From positions 62,001 to 126,000 of the forward strand of contig CANXME010000045.1 of assembly GCA_948144175.1 (NCBI GenBank): a stretch of 64,000 nt of DNA, written 5' to 3'. This DNA comes from Closterium sp. NIES-65. Lineage: Eukaryota > Streptophyta > Zygnematophyceae > Desmidiales > Closteriaceae. The notes below the pieces were generated by a model. It was not told the origin of the DNA and made no database searches. It saw only the letters and a list, made by a program, of their open reading frames with translations. This document shows positions 42,801-54,001 of this stretch, piece after piece. The position numbers and the translations under genes are program-made. Positions within the stretch are counted from its first letter, which is position 1. Every line of letters starts with the position of its first letter.

Positions 42801-45800
42801 TATTTTGCACACGCTAGGCCCTTGTTCTTTTTAATTTGCACACGCTAGGCCCTTGTTCTTTTTATTTTGCACACGCTAGGCCCTTGTTCTTTTTATTTTG
42901 CACACGCTAGGCCCTTGTTCTTGCTATTTTGCACACGCTATGCCCTTGTTCTTTTTATTTTGCACACGCTAGGCCCTTGTTCTTGCAATTTTGCACATGC
43001 TAGACCCTTGTTTTTTTTTATTTTGCACACGCTAGGCCCTTGTTCTTTTTATTTTGCACACCCTAGGCCCTTGTTCTTTTTATTTTGCACTTCTTTTTAT
43101 TGTGCACACGCTAGGCCCTTGTTCTTTTTATTTTGCATACGCTAGGCCCTTGTTCTTTTTATTTTGCATACGCTAGGCCCTTGTTCTTTATATTTTGCAC
43201 ACGCTAGGCCCTTGCTCTTTCAATTTTGCACACGCTAGGCCCTTGTTCTTTTTATTTTGCACACGCTAGGCCCTTGTTCTTTTTATTTTGCACACGCTAG
43301 GCCCTTGTTCTTGCTATTTTGCACACGCTAGGCCCTTGTTCTTGCAATTTTGCACATGCTAGACCCTTGTTCTTTTTATTTTGCACACGCTAGGCCCTTG
43401 TTCTTTTTATTTTTGCACACGATAGGCCCTTGTTCTTTTTATTTTGCACACGCTAGGCCCTTGTTCTTTTTATTTTGCATACGCTAGGCCCTTGTTCTTT
43501 TTATTTTGCATACGCTAGGCCCTTGTTCTTTTTATTTTGCACATGCTAGGCCCTTGTTCTTTTTATGTTGCACACGCTAGGCCCTTGTTCTTGCTATTTT
43601 GCACACGCTATGCCCTTGTTCTTTTTATTTTGCACACGCTAGGCCCTTGCTCTTGCTATTTTGCACTCGCTAGGCCCTTGTTCTTGCAATTTTGCACACG
43701 CTAGGCCCTTGTTCTTGCAATTTTGCACACGCTATGCCCTTGTTCTTTTTATTTTGCACACGCTAGGCCCTTGTTCTTTTTATTTTGCACACGCTAGGCC
43801 CTTGTTCTTGCTATTTTGCATACGCTATGCCCTTGTTCTTTTTATTTTGCACACGCTAGGCCCTTGTTCTTGCAATTTTGCACATGCTAGACCCTTGTTC
43901 TTTTTATTTTGCACACGCTAGGCCCTTGTTCTTTTTATTTTGCACACTCTAGGCCCTTGTTCTTTTTATTTTGCATACGCTAGGCCCTTGTTCGTTTTAT
44001 TTTGCATACGCTAGGCCCTTGTTGTTTTTATTTTGCACACGCTAGGCCCTTGTTCTTTCAATTTTGCACACGCTAGGCCCTTGTTCTTTTTATTTTGCAC
44101 ACGCTAGGCCCTTGTTCTTTTTATTTTGCACACGCTAGGCCCTTGTTCTTGCTATTTTGCACACACTATGCCCTTGTTCTTTTTATTTTGCACACGCTAG
44201 GCCCTTGTTCTTGCAATTTTGCACATGCTAGACCCTTGTTCTTTTTATTTTGCACATGCTAGGCCCTTGTTCTTTTTATTTTGCACACGCTAGGCCCTTG
44301 TTCTTTTTATTTTGCACATGCTAGGCCCTTGTTCTTTTTATTTTGCATGCGCTAGGCCCTTGTTCTTTTTATTTTGCATACGCTAGGCCCTTGTTCTTTT
44401 TATTTTGCACACGCTAGGCCCTTGTTCTTTTTATTTTGCACACGCTAGGCCCTTGTTCTTGCACTTTTGCACACGCTAGGCCCTTGTTCTTTCAATTTTG
44501 CACACGCTAGGCCCTTGTTCTTTTTATTTTGCACACGCTAGGCCCTTGTTCTTTTTATTTTGCACATGCTAGGCCCTTGTTTTTTTTATTCTATATGCGC
44601 TAGGCCCTTGTTCTTTTTATTTTGCATACGCTAGGCCCTTGTTCTTTTTATTTTGCACACGCTAGGCCCTTGTTCTTTTTATTTTGCACACGCTAGGCCC
44701 TTGTTCTTGCACTTTTACACACGCTAGGCCCTTGTTCTTTCAATTTTGCACACACTAGGCCCTTGTTCTTTTTATTTTGCACACGCTAGGCCCTTGTTCT
44801 TTTTATTTTGCACATGCTAGGCCCTTGTTTTTTTTATTCTATATGCGCTAGGCCCTTGTTCTTTTTATTTTGCATACGCTAGGCCCTTGTTCTTTTTATT
44901 TTGCACACGCTAGGCCCTTGTTCTTTTTATTTTGCACACGCTAGGCCCTTGTTCTTGCACTTTTGCATACGCTAGGCCCTTGTTCTTTCAATTTTGCACA
45001 CGCTAGGCCCGTGTTCTTTTTATTTTGCACACGCTAGGCCCTTGTTCTTTTTATTTTGCACATGCTAGGCCCTTGTTTTTTTTATTTTGCATACGCTAGG
45101 TCCTTGTTCTTTTTATTTTGCACACGCTAGGCCCTTGTTCTTTTTAATTTGCACACGCTAGGCCCTTGTTCTTGCACTTTTGCACACGCTAGGCCCTTGT
45201 TCTTTCAATTTTGCACACGCTAGGCCCTTGTTCTTTTTATTTTGCACACGCTAGGCCCTTGTTCTTTTTATTTTGCACACGCTAGGCCCTTGTTCTTGCT
45301 ATTTTGCACACGCTATGCCCTTGTTCTTGCAATTTTGCACACGCTAGGCCCTTGTTCTTTTTATTTTGCACACGCTAGGCCCTTGTTCTTTTTATTTTGC
45401 ACACGCTAGGCCCTTGTTCTTGCTATTTTGCATACGCTATGCCCTTGTTCTTTTTATTTTGCACACGCTAGGCCCTTGTTCTTGCAATTTTGCACATGCT
45501 AGACCCTTGTTTTTTTTATTTTGCACACGCTAGGCCCTTGTTCTTTTTATTTTGCACACCCTAGGCCCTTGTTCTTTTTATTTTGCACGTGCTAGGCCCT
45601 TGTTCTTTTTATTTTGCACACGCTAGGCCCTTGTTCTTTTTATTTTGCATACGCTAGGCCCTTGTTCTTTTTATTTTGCATACGCTAGGCCCTTGTTCTT
45701 TATATTTTGCACACGCTAGGCCCTTGTTCTTTCAATTTTGCACACGCTAGGCCCTTGTTCTTTTTATTTTGCACACGCTAGGCCCTTGTTCTTGCTATTT

Positions 45801-47022
45801 TGCATACGCTATGCCCTTGTTCTTGCAATTTTGCACACGCTAGGCCCTTGTTCTTGCAATTTTGCACATGCTAGACCCTTGTTCTTTTTATTTTGCACAC
45901 GCTAGGCCCTTGTTCTTGCAATTTTGCACACTCTAGGCCCTTGTTCTTTTTATTTTGCATACGCTAGGCCCTTGTTCTTTTTATTTTGCATACGCTAGGC
46001 CCTTGTTCTTTTTATTTTGCACACGCTAGGCCCTTGTTCTTTCAATTTTGCACACGCTAGGCCCTTGTTCTTTTTATTTTGCACACGCTAGGCCCTTGTT
46101 CTTTTTATTTTGCACACGCTAGTCCCTTGTTCTTGCTATTTTGCACACGCTATGCGCTTGTTCTTTTTATTTTGCACACGCTAGGCCCTTGTTCTTGCAA
46201 TTTTGCACATGCTAGACCCTTGTTCTTTTTATGTTGCACACGCTAGGCCCTTGTTCTTTTTATTTTGCACACGCTAGGCCCTTGTTCTTTTTATTTTGCA
46301 CATGCTAGGCCCTTGTTCTTTTTATTTTGCATGCGCTAGGCCCTTGTTCTTTTTATTTTGCATACGCTAGGCCCTTGTTCTTTCTATTTTGCACACGCTA
46401 GGCCCTTGTTCTTTTTATTTTGCACACGCTAGGCCCTTGTTCTTGCACTTTTGCACACGCTAGGCCCTTGTTCTTTCAATTTTGCACACGCTAGGCCCTT
46501 GTTCTTTTTATTTTGCACACGCTAGGCCCTTGTTCTTTTTATTTTGCACATGCTAGGCCCTTGTTCTTTTTATTTTGCACACGCTAGGCCCTTGTTCTTG
46601 CTATTTTGCACACGCTAGGCCCTTGTTCTTTCAATTTTGCACATGCTAGACCCTTGTTCTTTTTATTTTGCACACGCTAGGCCCTTGTTCTTTTTATTTT
46701 TGCACACGATAGGCCCTTATTCTTTTTATTTTGCACATGCTAGGCCCTTGTTCTTTTTATTTTGCATACGCTAGGCCCTTGTTCTTTTTATTTTGCATAC
46801 GCTAGGCCCTTGTTCTTTTTATTTTGCACATGCTAGGCCCTTGTTCTTTTTATTTTGCACACGCTAGGCCCTTGTTCTTGCTATTTTGCACACGCTATGC
46901 CCTTGTTCTTTTTATTTTGCACACGCTAGGCCCTTGCTCTTGCTATTTTGCACTCGCTAGGCCCTTGTTCTTGCAATTTTGCACACGCTAGGCCCTTGTT
47001 CTTGCAATTTTGCACACGATAG
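36861..47022 (+). repeat. 31-bp AT-rich minisatellite, main block (about 328 units)
   Basis: Units of 31 bp made of CACACGCTAGGCCC, TTGTTC and TTTTTATTTTG. Subtypes replace TTTTTATTTTG by TTGCAATTTTG, TTGCTATTTTG, TTGCACTTTTG or TTTCAATTTTG, and use CATACGC, CATGCGC or CACATGC. A rare unit with TTATTCTATATGCGC is at 38211, 38801, 39541, 44586 and 44834. A block containing CACCCTAGGACC and CACAGGCTATGCCC is duplicated at an offset of about 930 bp (41.2-42.2 and 42.2-43.1 kb). Stops are frequent and only short frames occur. Confidence 0.95.
47018..47022. other. Target-site duplication GATAG, left copy (element 2)
   Basis: GATAG precedes the left LTR and GCTAG (54803-54807) follows the right LTR. 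GCTAG is the normal array sequence, so one base has changed in the left copy. Confidence 0.7.
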
Positions 47023-47153
47023 TGTCCGAACATATAGCTTACTTGTTTCTGTAGGCTATAGTGGGGTATCCCATAGGGGGTACAACACAATTAGGGTTTC
47101 CTATTTGTATTCACTTCACTTCATAGTCATTCATTCTCGTTCACACTTTCTCA
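47023..47153 (+). repeat. Element 2 5' LTR (131 bp)
   Basis: Starts TGTCCGAACATATAGC and ends ACACTTTCTCA. It is very short for a Copia LTR. It carries TTAGGGTTT at 47091-47099, the complement of the plant telo-box AAACCCTAA. The 3' copy has A for C at position 5 and one extra C near position 50. Confidence 0.93.
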
Positions 47154-47171
47154 TGGAATCAGAGCAGGTCC
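47154..47171 (+). other. Primer-binding site, initiator-Met-like (element 2)
   Basis: TGGAATCAGAGCAGG directly follows the LTR. The common plant Copia PBS is TGGTATCAGAGC (initiator tRNA-Met), so one base differs in the first twelve. Confidence 0.75.
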
Positions 47172-47203
47172 CTTCTTAGGGCCTGTTCCTAGGGCCCACC
47201 GAA

Positions 47204-47230
47204 GCGCGCCCCGAGGCGCGCATTTTTTTT
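47204..47230 (+). other. Leader hairpin followed by T8 (element 2)
   Basis: GCGCGCC-CCGA-GGCGCGC forms a perfect 7-bp stem with a 4-nt loop, followed by A and eight T. A matching structure with a shorter stem and T9 is in the leader of element 3 (61638-61666). Its position just downstream of the PBS suggests an RNA role (dimerisation, packaging or attenuation), which is inference. Confidence 0.65.
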
Positions 47231-47264
47231 AGCGACCCTCCGTGTCGCCCTCCCCGTCGTGCTC

Positions 47265-48355
47265 CCGCTTAGGCCACTCGTCGGCCCCGCCTAGGCCCCT
47301 CGTCGGCCCCGCGTAGCCCCCGTCGGCCCCACTTAGGCCCCGCGTCGGCCCCACCTAGACCCCGTCGGCTCCTCGTCGGCCCCGCCTAGGCCCCACGTCG
47401 GCCCCGCGTAACCCCCCGTCGGCCCCGCTTAGGCCCCACGTCGGCCCCGCGTAGCCCCGCTTAGGCCTCGTCGGCCCCGCTTAGGCCCCGCTTTGGCCCC
47501 GCGTCGGCCCCGCCTAGACCCCGTCGGCCCCGCGTTGGCCCTGCTTAGGCCCCGTCGGCCCCGCGTTGGCCCCGCTTAGGCCCCGCCGGCCCGCCTAGGC
47601 CCCACTTCGGCCCCTCGTCGGCCCCGCCCAGACCTCGTCGGCCCCGCCACGGCCCTACCCCGGCCGTGCTTCAGCTGCTGTCGGCCCCGCTACAGCCCGC
47701 CACTGGCCTCGCTACACCCCGCCACTGGCCCCGCTACAGCCTGCCACCGGCCCCACTACGGCCCGCCGTTGGCCCCGCTACAGCCCGCACCGGCCCCTGC
47801 TACAGCCCGCCGCCGGCCCAGCTACAGCCCGCCGCCGGCCCAGCTACAGCCCGCCCCCGGCCCAGCTACAGCCCGCCGCCGGCCCAGCTACAGCCCGCCG
47901 CCGGCCCAGCTACAGCCCGCCGCCAGCCCCGCTACAGCCCGCCACCGGCCCCTGCTACAGCCCGCCGCCGGCCCAGCTACAGCCCGCCGCCGGCCCAGCT
48001 ACAGCCCGCCCCCGGCCCAGCTACAGCCCGCCGCCGGCCCAGCTACAGCCCGCCGCCGGCCCAGCTACAGCCCGCCGCCGGCCCCGCTACAGCCCGCCAC
48101 CGGCCCCTGCTACAGCCCGCCGCCGGCCCAGCTACAGCCCGCCCCGGCCACACTACAGCCCGCCGTCGGCCCGCCGTCGGCCCCGCTACAGCCCTCCCCG
48201 CGGCCCCTGCTGCAGCCCGCCGTGCTGCACGTGAGCAGCCCCAGCAGCCCGCGCCGCCCGTGAGCCCCTACGCCACCCGAGCCGCGCGAGCCGCCCGAGC
48301 CGCCCGAGCCGCCCGAGCCGCCCGAGCCGCCCGAGCCGCCCGAGCCGCCTGAGGA
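47265..48355 (+). repeat. GC-rich tandem repeats in the element 2 leader
   Basis: Three successive repeat zones. The first is 47265-47650, degenerate CGTCGGCCCCGC and TTAGGCCCC units. The second is about 47690-48200, a 22-bp unit built from AGCTACAGCCC and GCCGCCGGCCC. The third is about 48280-48350, a 9-bp GAGCCGCCC unit. A 228-codon open frame (47666-48352) is Pro/Ala repeat translation with no ATG and a unit length not divisible by three, so I do not call it a gene. Confidence 0.85.
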
Positions 48356-48438
48356 GCCGTGCTGCTGTTCCTGAGCTGTGTTTCTCTGCTGCTGACCTAC
48401 CCGACTCTCCCAGCCCGGTGAGACTTTCAGCTGCTGCC

Positions 48439-51400
48439 ATGGCCACCCCCAATGTTCTTACTTTTGACGCTGAGGGGAGGGCCATTGACTTTGCCGTCTG
48501 GATTGAAGACCTGCAGCTGTACTTACTGTGTGATGCGATAGATGAGGTCTCTCTCTTTGACTTTGTCTCTGGCGCTGTCCCTGCCCCACCTGCTGATGCT
48601 GACTCTGCCGTTCGCTCCAAGTGGGCGACCCGCGATGCTGCTGCACGTCTTGTTGTGCGTCGCCACCTCCCTTCCTCTGAGCGTGCCCACTTTAGTCAGT
48701 GCAAGACCGCTCAGGCCTTGTACGACGCTGTAGTTGCACGCTACTCCTCCCCTTCCTCCGCTACCCTTAGCCGCCTCATGCTACCGTTTCTCTTCCCTGA
48801 CCTCGCTTCCTTTCCCACTGTCGCTGACCTCGTTACCCACCTCCGTGCTAGTGACACCCGCTACCGCGCTGCCCTTCCTGCTGAGTTCCGCGCTGCGAAC
48901 CCTCCTCCCATGTACATCACTCTCTACTTTCTCGTCACCCGTCTCCCTGAGTCCCTTCGTGTCGTTAGGGACCGGTTTCTCTCTGTCTGTCCCACCACTC
49001 TCACTGTCGACCTCCTTGAGGAGTCCCTGCTAGCGGCTGAGAAGAGTATTGTCGCTGTAGGGGCCTCTCGGGGTGACCCTCGCACCCCCATCTTTGAGGG
49101 GTGTGGTCCTTCCCCCCTGCTGCTCTCTGTCGCCTCTGCCGCTGCGGCCGACCTCGCTGGTTTTGAGTCGGTCGGCGCGGCGTCTGCCCCCAGCGGCAGA
49201 CGCCGCTCTGGCAAGGGCAAGGGGGGCAAGGGAGCGGGTGGAGCTAGAGGGGGCGGTGGAGGAGGCGGTGGGGGTAGCGGGGGGAGTGGGGGTGGCGGTG
49301 GGGGTGGTGGCGGGAGTGGAGGTACTGGTGGCGGCGGTGGAGGCGGAGGTGGCGGCGGAGGTGGTAGCGGAGGAGGCGGTGGGAGCGGTGGGAGCGACGG
49401 TCCTGGTGGGGGAGGTGGTGGTGGAGACGGGGGTGGCGGTGGAGGCGGGGGTGGCGGTGGAGGCGGGGGTCGGAGTGGCTCGTCCCAGCGGAGCAGCTCT
49501 GGGGGTGGTCAGCGCCAGCAGCAGCAGCAGCAGCAGCCGCAGCAGCAGCCACAGCAGCAGCAGCGCTCTCGCACCGTCCCCGCCCCTCAGCAGCTCCGTG
49601 AGTGGTACTTGCAGCGTCAGCGTGGTGGTGCGCTTGGTCCCTGCCCCTACGTTCTTCGCACCGGTGACCGTGCAGGGGAGAGGTGTGGAGGCGCCCACAC
49701 AGCCCGCCGCTGCTTTGGCCGCCTGACCGACGCCTGGCGTCAGCAGTTTCCGGAGGCCGCTGAGATCCCCCGCTGGGGAGAGCTGTCTAGGGCTGGTGTA
49801 GCTATTTATGATCTTGATTTTGATGCTATCCTCTCTGCTATGTATGCTGTGACTGGTAGTGATGAGGATGACTGTTACCGGTGTTTCCCGCCCGACCCGG
49901 GCATTGGTACTGCCGCGTCAGGTACTAGTGAGGCTGCTGCTCTAGGTGCCAGTGCGTCTGTGCTCTCAGGTGCTGGTGAGTCTGCCCTCTCAGGTACTGT
50001 GTCGGCTTCGGCCTCTCACACCTTCACCCTTGACTCTGGAGCGTCTCGCTCCTTCTTTAGGGACCGCACCACTCTCACGCCGCTGAGTCGGCCGGTTGCG
50101 GTGTCCCTGGCTGACCCCTCTGGGGGGCCTGTCCTGTCTCGCTTCTCCACTGTCCTCCCGTGTCCGGCGGCCCCCTCTGGCACCCTGACTGGTCTCTACC
50201 TCCCCTCGTTCTCGACGAACTTGGTGAGTGGTGCTGACCTCCAGGATGCGGGTGTCCACCAGTTCACCCCTGCTCGTCAGCGGGTGACCCACTGCACGGA
50301 GGCGGATACAGGTCGCCACCTGGCTACGTTTACACGTCGGCCAGGGTCGAGCCTGTACACCCTGACCACTGCTTCTCCTCCAGGTGCTACGTCTGGTAGG
50401 GTCCCTTTGTCTGGTCAGGTGTTTGCTGCAGCGTCCAGGTCTGGTCCTGAGTCTGCCCCCTGCTCGTGTCGTCGTCTGTCTCACGAGACCCTCCTCTGGC
50501 ACCACCGCCTTGGCCACCCCTCTCTGCTTCGGCTCAGAGGCATGGCCTCGCGAGTCCTTGTGTCTGGTCTTCCCCGGTCTCTCCCTCCCCTTCCTCCGGG
50601 CCCTGGCCCTACCTGTGTCCCATGTGTCGAGGGGCGCCAGCGTGCTGCCCCTCACTCCTCCCAGTTTCCTCCGACAGAGGCCCCGTTGCAGACGCTTCAC
50701 ATGGACGTGTGGGGCCCAGCCCGCGTCCGTGGACAGCGTCAGGAGCGCTACTTCCTGCTGGTGGTTGACGACTACTCGCGTTACACCACAGTCTTCCCCT
50801 TGCGCAGCAAGGGTGAGGTCACTGAGGTGTTGATCGACTGGATCCGCGCAGCTCGTCTCCAGCTTCGGAGGAGCTTTGGCTCTGACTTCCCTGTTTTGCG
50901 TCTGCACTCGGACAGAGGCGGAGAGTTCTCCTCTGGCCTCCTGAGTGCCTACTGTCGTGCGCGAGGCATCCGTCAGACCTTCACGCTTCCGGAATCACCA
51001 CAGCAGAATGGGATTGCTGAGCGCCGCATTGGCATGGTCATGGACGTCGCTCGTACGTCCATGATGCATGCGGCTGCTCCCCATTTTCTGTGGCCGTTTG
51101 CGGTCAGGTACGCTGCGCACCAGATCAACCTCCACCCCAGGGTCTCTCGACCGGAGACCTCCCCAGCCCTGCTGTGGACGGGGAAGGTTGGCGATGCGTC
51201 GGCGTTCCGGGTCTGGGGATCTCGGGCGTTTGTTCGCGACGTGTCTGCGGACAAGCTGTCCCCTCGTGCTTCTCCCTGCGTCTTCCTGGGGTTCCCCCCC
51301 GACGCCCCTGGGTGGCAGTTTTACCACCCCACCTCTCGACGTGTTCTGTCCTCCCAGGACGTCACGTTCGAGGAGTCGGTACCCTACTACCGCCTCTTCC

Positions 51401-51543
51401 CCTACCGCACTCCGTCCCTCCCCCCACCCCCGCTCTTCTTGGTACCAGGTCCCCCCCCGGTAGTACCCCCTCCCCCCTCAGGGTCCTGCCCCTTCAGGTG
51501 TGTCCCAGGTAGACGCGGTCGAGCCTGTCGAGGTCACTGGTGA
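48439..51543 (+). CDS. Copia gag-protease-integrase polyprotein, truncated by frameshift (element 2)
   Basis: The ATG at 48439 ([13 protein letters not shown]) is the natural start; a further-upstream in-frame codon adds only a few residues. Residues 1-230 form the Gag/UBN2-like domain. About 260-360 is nearly pure Gly/Ser, followed by a Gln-rich stretch. [10 protein letters not shown] then precedes an atypical Cys/His motif (CX13CX3HX4C). The protease motif [11 protein letters not shown] has Asp at 532. WHHRLGHPS and CVPCVEGR mark the integrase zinc region. The catalytic triad is D756, D825 and E861 (D,D-35-E). The integrase C-terminal [16 protein letters not shown] and [12 protein letters not shown] follow. 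An extra T at 51464 shifts the frame, so the last residues to 51543 are not natural. Confidence 0.93.
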   Translation: MATPNVLTFDAEGRAIDFAVWIEDLQLYLLCDAIDEVSLFDFVSGAVPAPPADADSAVRSKWATRDAAARLVVRRHLPSSERAHFSQCKTAQALYDAVVARYSSPSSATLSRLMLPFLFPDLASFPTVADLVTHLRASDTRYRAALPAEFRAANPPPMYITLYFLVTRLPESLRVVRDRFLSVCPTTLTVDLLEESLLAAEKSIVAVGASRGDPRTPIFEGCGPSPLLLSVASAAAADLAGFESVGAASAPSGRRRSGKGKGGKGAGGARGGGGGGGGGSGGSGGGGGGGGGSGGTGGGGGGGGGGGGGSGGGGGSGGSDGPGGGGGGGDGGGGGGGGGGGGGGRSGSSQRSSSGGGQRQQQQQQQPQQQPQQQQRSRTVPAPQQLREWYLQRQRGGALGPCPYVLRTGDRAGERCGGAHTARRCFGRLTDAWRQQFPEAAEIPRWGELSRAGVAIYDLDFDAILSAMYAVTGSDEDDCYRCFPPDPGIGTAASGTSEAAALGASASVLSGAGESALSGTVSASASHTFTLDSGASRSFFRDRTTLTPLSRPVAVSLADPSGGPVLSRFSTVLPCPAAPSGTLTGLYLPSFSTNLVSGADLQDAGVHQFTPARQRVTHCTEADTGRHLATFTRRPGSSLYTLTTASPPGATSGRVPLSGQVFAAASRSGPESAPCSCRRLSHETLLWHHRLGHPSLLRLRGMASRVLVSGLPRSLPPLPPGPGPTCVPCVEGRQRAAPHSSQFPPTEAPLQTLHMDVWGPARVRGQRQERYFLLVVDDYSRYTTVFPLRSKGEVTEVLIDWIRAARLQLRRSFGSDFPVLRLHSDRGGEFSSGLLSAYCRARGIRQTFTLPESPQQNGIAERRIGMVMDVARTSMMHAAAPHFLWPFAVRYAAHQINLHPRVSRPETSPALLWTGKVGDASAFRVWGSRAFVRDVSADKLSPRASPCVFLGFPPDAPGWQFYHPTSRRVLSSQDVTFEESVPYYRLFPYRTPSLPPPPLFLVPGPPPVVPPPPSGSCPFRCVPGRRGRACRGHW

Positions 51544-54001
51544 CTCTGGTGCTGCTGCGGGAGCTGAGCCTGGGGGTGCGGAGTCTGGGGGTGCTGAGCC
51601 TAGGGGTGCTGGGCCTGGGGGTGCTATGCCTGGGGGTGCTGGGCCTGGAGGTGCCGAGCCTGGGGGTGCTGTGCCAGGGGGTGCTGTGCCTAGGGGTGCT
51701 GAGCCTGGGGGTGCTGCGCCTGGGGGTGCTGTGCCTGGGGGTGCTGGGCCTGGAGGTGCCGAGCCTGGGGGTGCTGTGCCTGGGGGTGCTGTGCCTAGGG
51801 GTGCTGAGCCTGGGGGTGCTGAGCCTGGGGGTGCTGTGCCTGGGGGTGCTTCGTCTCGCCGGGAGCCACTCTCCCCACAGGAGCTGCGTGAGTGGTTTGC
51901 CAGGCGCTGGAGGCGTGCTGCTGGTGCTGGTGGTTCTTCGGCTGCAGAGGGTACTGCTGCCGCGCGTCCCGCCGGTGCTCGTACTGTGGGTGCTGGAGCT
52001 GCTGGGTCTGAGAGTTCTCCTGGAGCTGGTACTGCTGAGGGTGTTGGCGCTGAGCCTGCCGTTGGCGGTCCGACTGACAGTGCTCCTGGTGCTGCTGCTG
52101 GAGGTTCTGGAGCTTCTGGTGGTGCTGCTGGAGGTGCTGCTGGAGTGGGTGCTCCTGCCGGGGCTGCTGGTGCTGTTCCTGCTGTTTCTAGCGTCGCCGC
52201 GCGGCCCCGACCGTACTTCGTTCCGCTCCTGCAGCAGGTTCTTGGTCTTACACCTCCTCCTCCTCCCTTAGAGGGTCCGCAGCCTGTCCGGTCACAGCCA
52301 CAGCTACAGCTTGCCTCCCCTTTGCCTGCTCCTTCTCCCTACGCTGGTCCGACTGGAGGTCTTACTGAGCGTCGTGAGCCTTCGTCTCGTCCTGTGTCGC
52401 CTGTTCGTACTGAGCGCGCTAGTGGTCGCGGGTCGCGTCAGCGTCCTCCTCCTGTCCCTGGCACGCACCGGATGTCACTGCGTCCGTCCACTGCTCCTCT
52501 GCGTGCCCCTTTGCCTTCTCCTCCTGCTTCCTCTCTTCCTGCTCTTGCCGACCCGGAGTCGGACTCTCTTCGTGCTGCCAGTCCTACTGTCACGCGTCTC
52601 CTTGCTACTGCTGTCACTGACCCGTCCTTCGAGTCGTCTGCTGCGTCTGCCCTTGTCACTGAGCTTGTCGACTTTGCTGCGCGCTGTCGTCTAGACTACG
52701 CTGCTCGTCTTGTCACTGAGTCTGAGTCCGCCTGTCCTCCGTCCGTCGGGGGTGAGTGTGCCCTTGGCACGGACGTCCTTGAGGACAGGCAGGAGGAGTT
52801 CCAGTGTCTGGCCGCCGCTTCACCTCGTCTCGCGTCTGTACTGCTAGCCCCTGAGGGAGACCCGGATGCACCAGACATCCCGACTCCGCGCTCTTACGCG
52901 GAGGCGATAGAGGGTCCCTACTCCTCTCAGTGGCAGGCAGCTATGGATGCAGAGATGGCTTCCTGGAAGTCCACAGGCACCTACGTTGACGCTGTTCCCC
53001 CTCCTGGGGCGAACATCGTCAGTGGCATGTGGATTTTCAGGGTGAAGCGGCCGCCGGGTTCTCCGCCTGTCTTCAAGGCGCGTTACGTGGCTCGTGGCTT
53101 CAGTCAGCGGCAGGGGGTTGACTACTTTCAGACCTTCTCCCCCACCCCGAAGATGACCACTCTTCGGGTTCTGCTGCACGTTGCTGCTCACCGTGACTAC
53201 GAGCTGCACTCTCTCGACTTCAACACAGCTTTCTTGCAGGGCAGCCTGCACGAGGAGATCTGGCTGCGTCGCCCACCTGGCTTCACTGGGTCTTTCCCTC
53301 CTGGTACCCAGTGGAGTCTCCGGCGTCCAGTCTACGGTCTCTGCCAGGCGCCACGTGAGTGGCACGACACACTGAGGACTACGCTCGCGGCACTTGGGTT
53401 TGCTCCTTCTACTGCCGACCCGTCGCTGTTTGTGCGCACCGACACCTCTCTGCCGCCGTTCTACATCTTCGTGTACGTCGACGACTTGGTCTTTGCCACA
53501 GCTGACACTGCTGGACTCGCCTACGTGAAGTCCGAGCTGCAGAAGAGACACACGTGCACTGACCTGGGTGAACTGCGCAGCTACCTTGGCTTGCAGATCA
53601 CCCGGGACAGAGCACGCCGCACCATTACCCTAACTCAGTCACACATGGTGCAGCAGGTCCTTCAGCGCTTCGGCTTCACGTACTCCTCGCCTCAGGCCAC
53701 TCCTCTGCCTACTCGCCACTCACTCTCAGCTCTGCCTTCGGATGAGTCCGTAGAGTCGAGTGGCCCGTTTGCAGAGCTTGTTGGCTGCCTCATGTACCTG
53801 ATGACCTGCACACGACCTGACCTCGCATACCCTCTTAGCATTCTCGCACGCTTTGTTGCTCCTGGGAGACACCGACCAGAGCACATGGCTGCAGCGAAGA
53901 GGGTGTTGCGCTACTTGTGCAGTACGTCGGGCATGGGGCTAGTGCTTGGAGGGCGCAGTCCAGTGGTCCTCACATGGGCACGCAGACGCTTCTTGGGCTG
54001 A
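51465..54001 (+). pseudogene. Copia pol: linker and reverse transcriptase (element 2)
   Basis: Continues pol after the frameshift at 51464; the first residues used here have no independent start codon. It begins with the linker [20 protein letters not shown], then 20 or so PGGAx pentapeptides (51555-51850), then [12 protein letters not shown]. The RT runs from MDAEMASWKSTGTYVD through IFRVKRPPGSPPVFKARYVA, TFSPTPKMTTLRVLL, LDFNTAFLQG, VYGLCQAPREWH and the catalytic FVYVDDLVFA (Tyr codon at 53474), to SYLGLQITRD and GCLMYLMTCTRPDLAY. GLCQAPREW has Cys where element 3 has Arg. The frame is lost again within 53971-53978 and ends at 54001. Confidence 0.9.

Noticed and set aside
47204-47230. Bacterial-style Rho-independent terminator
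   Set aside because: The shape fits, but the sequence is a eukaryotic retrotransposon leader just downstream of the PBS; an RNA structural element is more likely.
47666-48352. Pro/Ala-rich 228-codon frame in the element 2 leader
   Set aside because: Composed of 22-bp and 9-bp repeats, has no ATG start, and lies in the untranslated leader.
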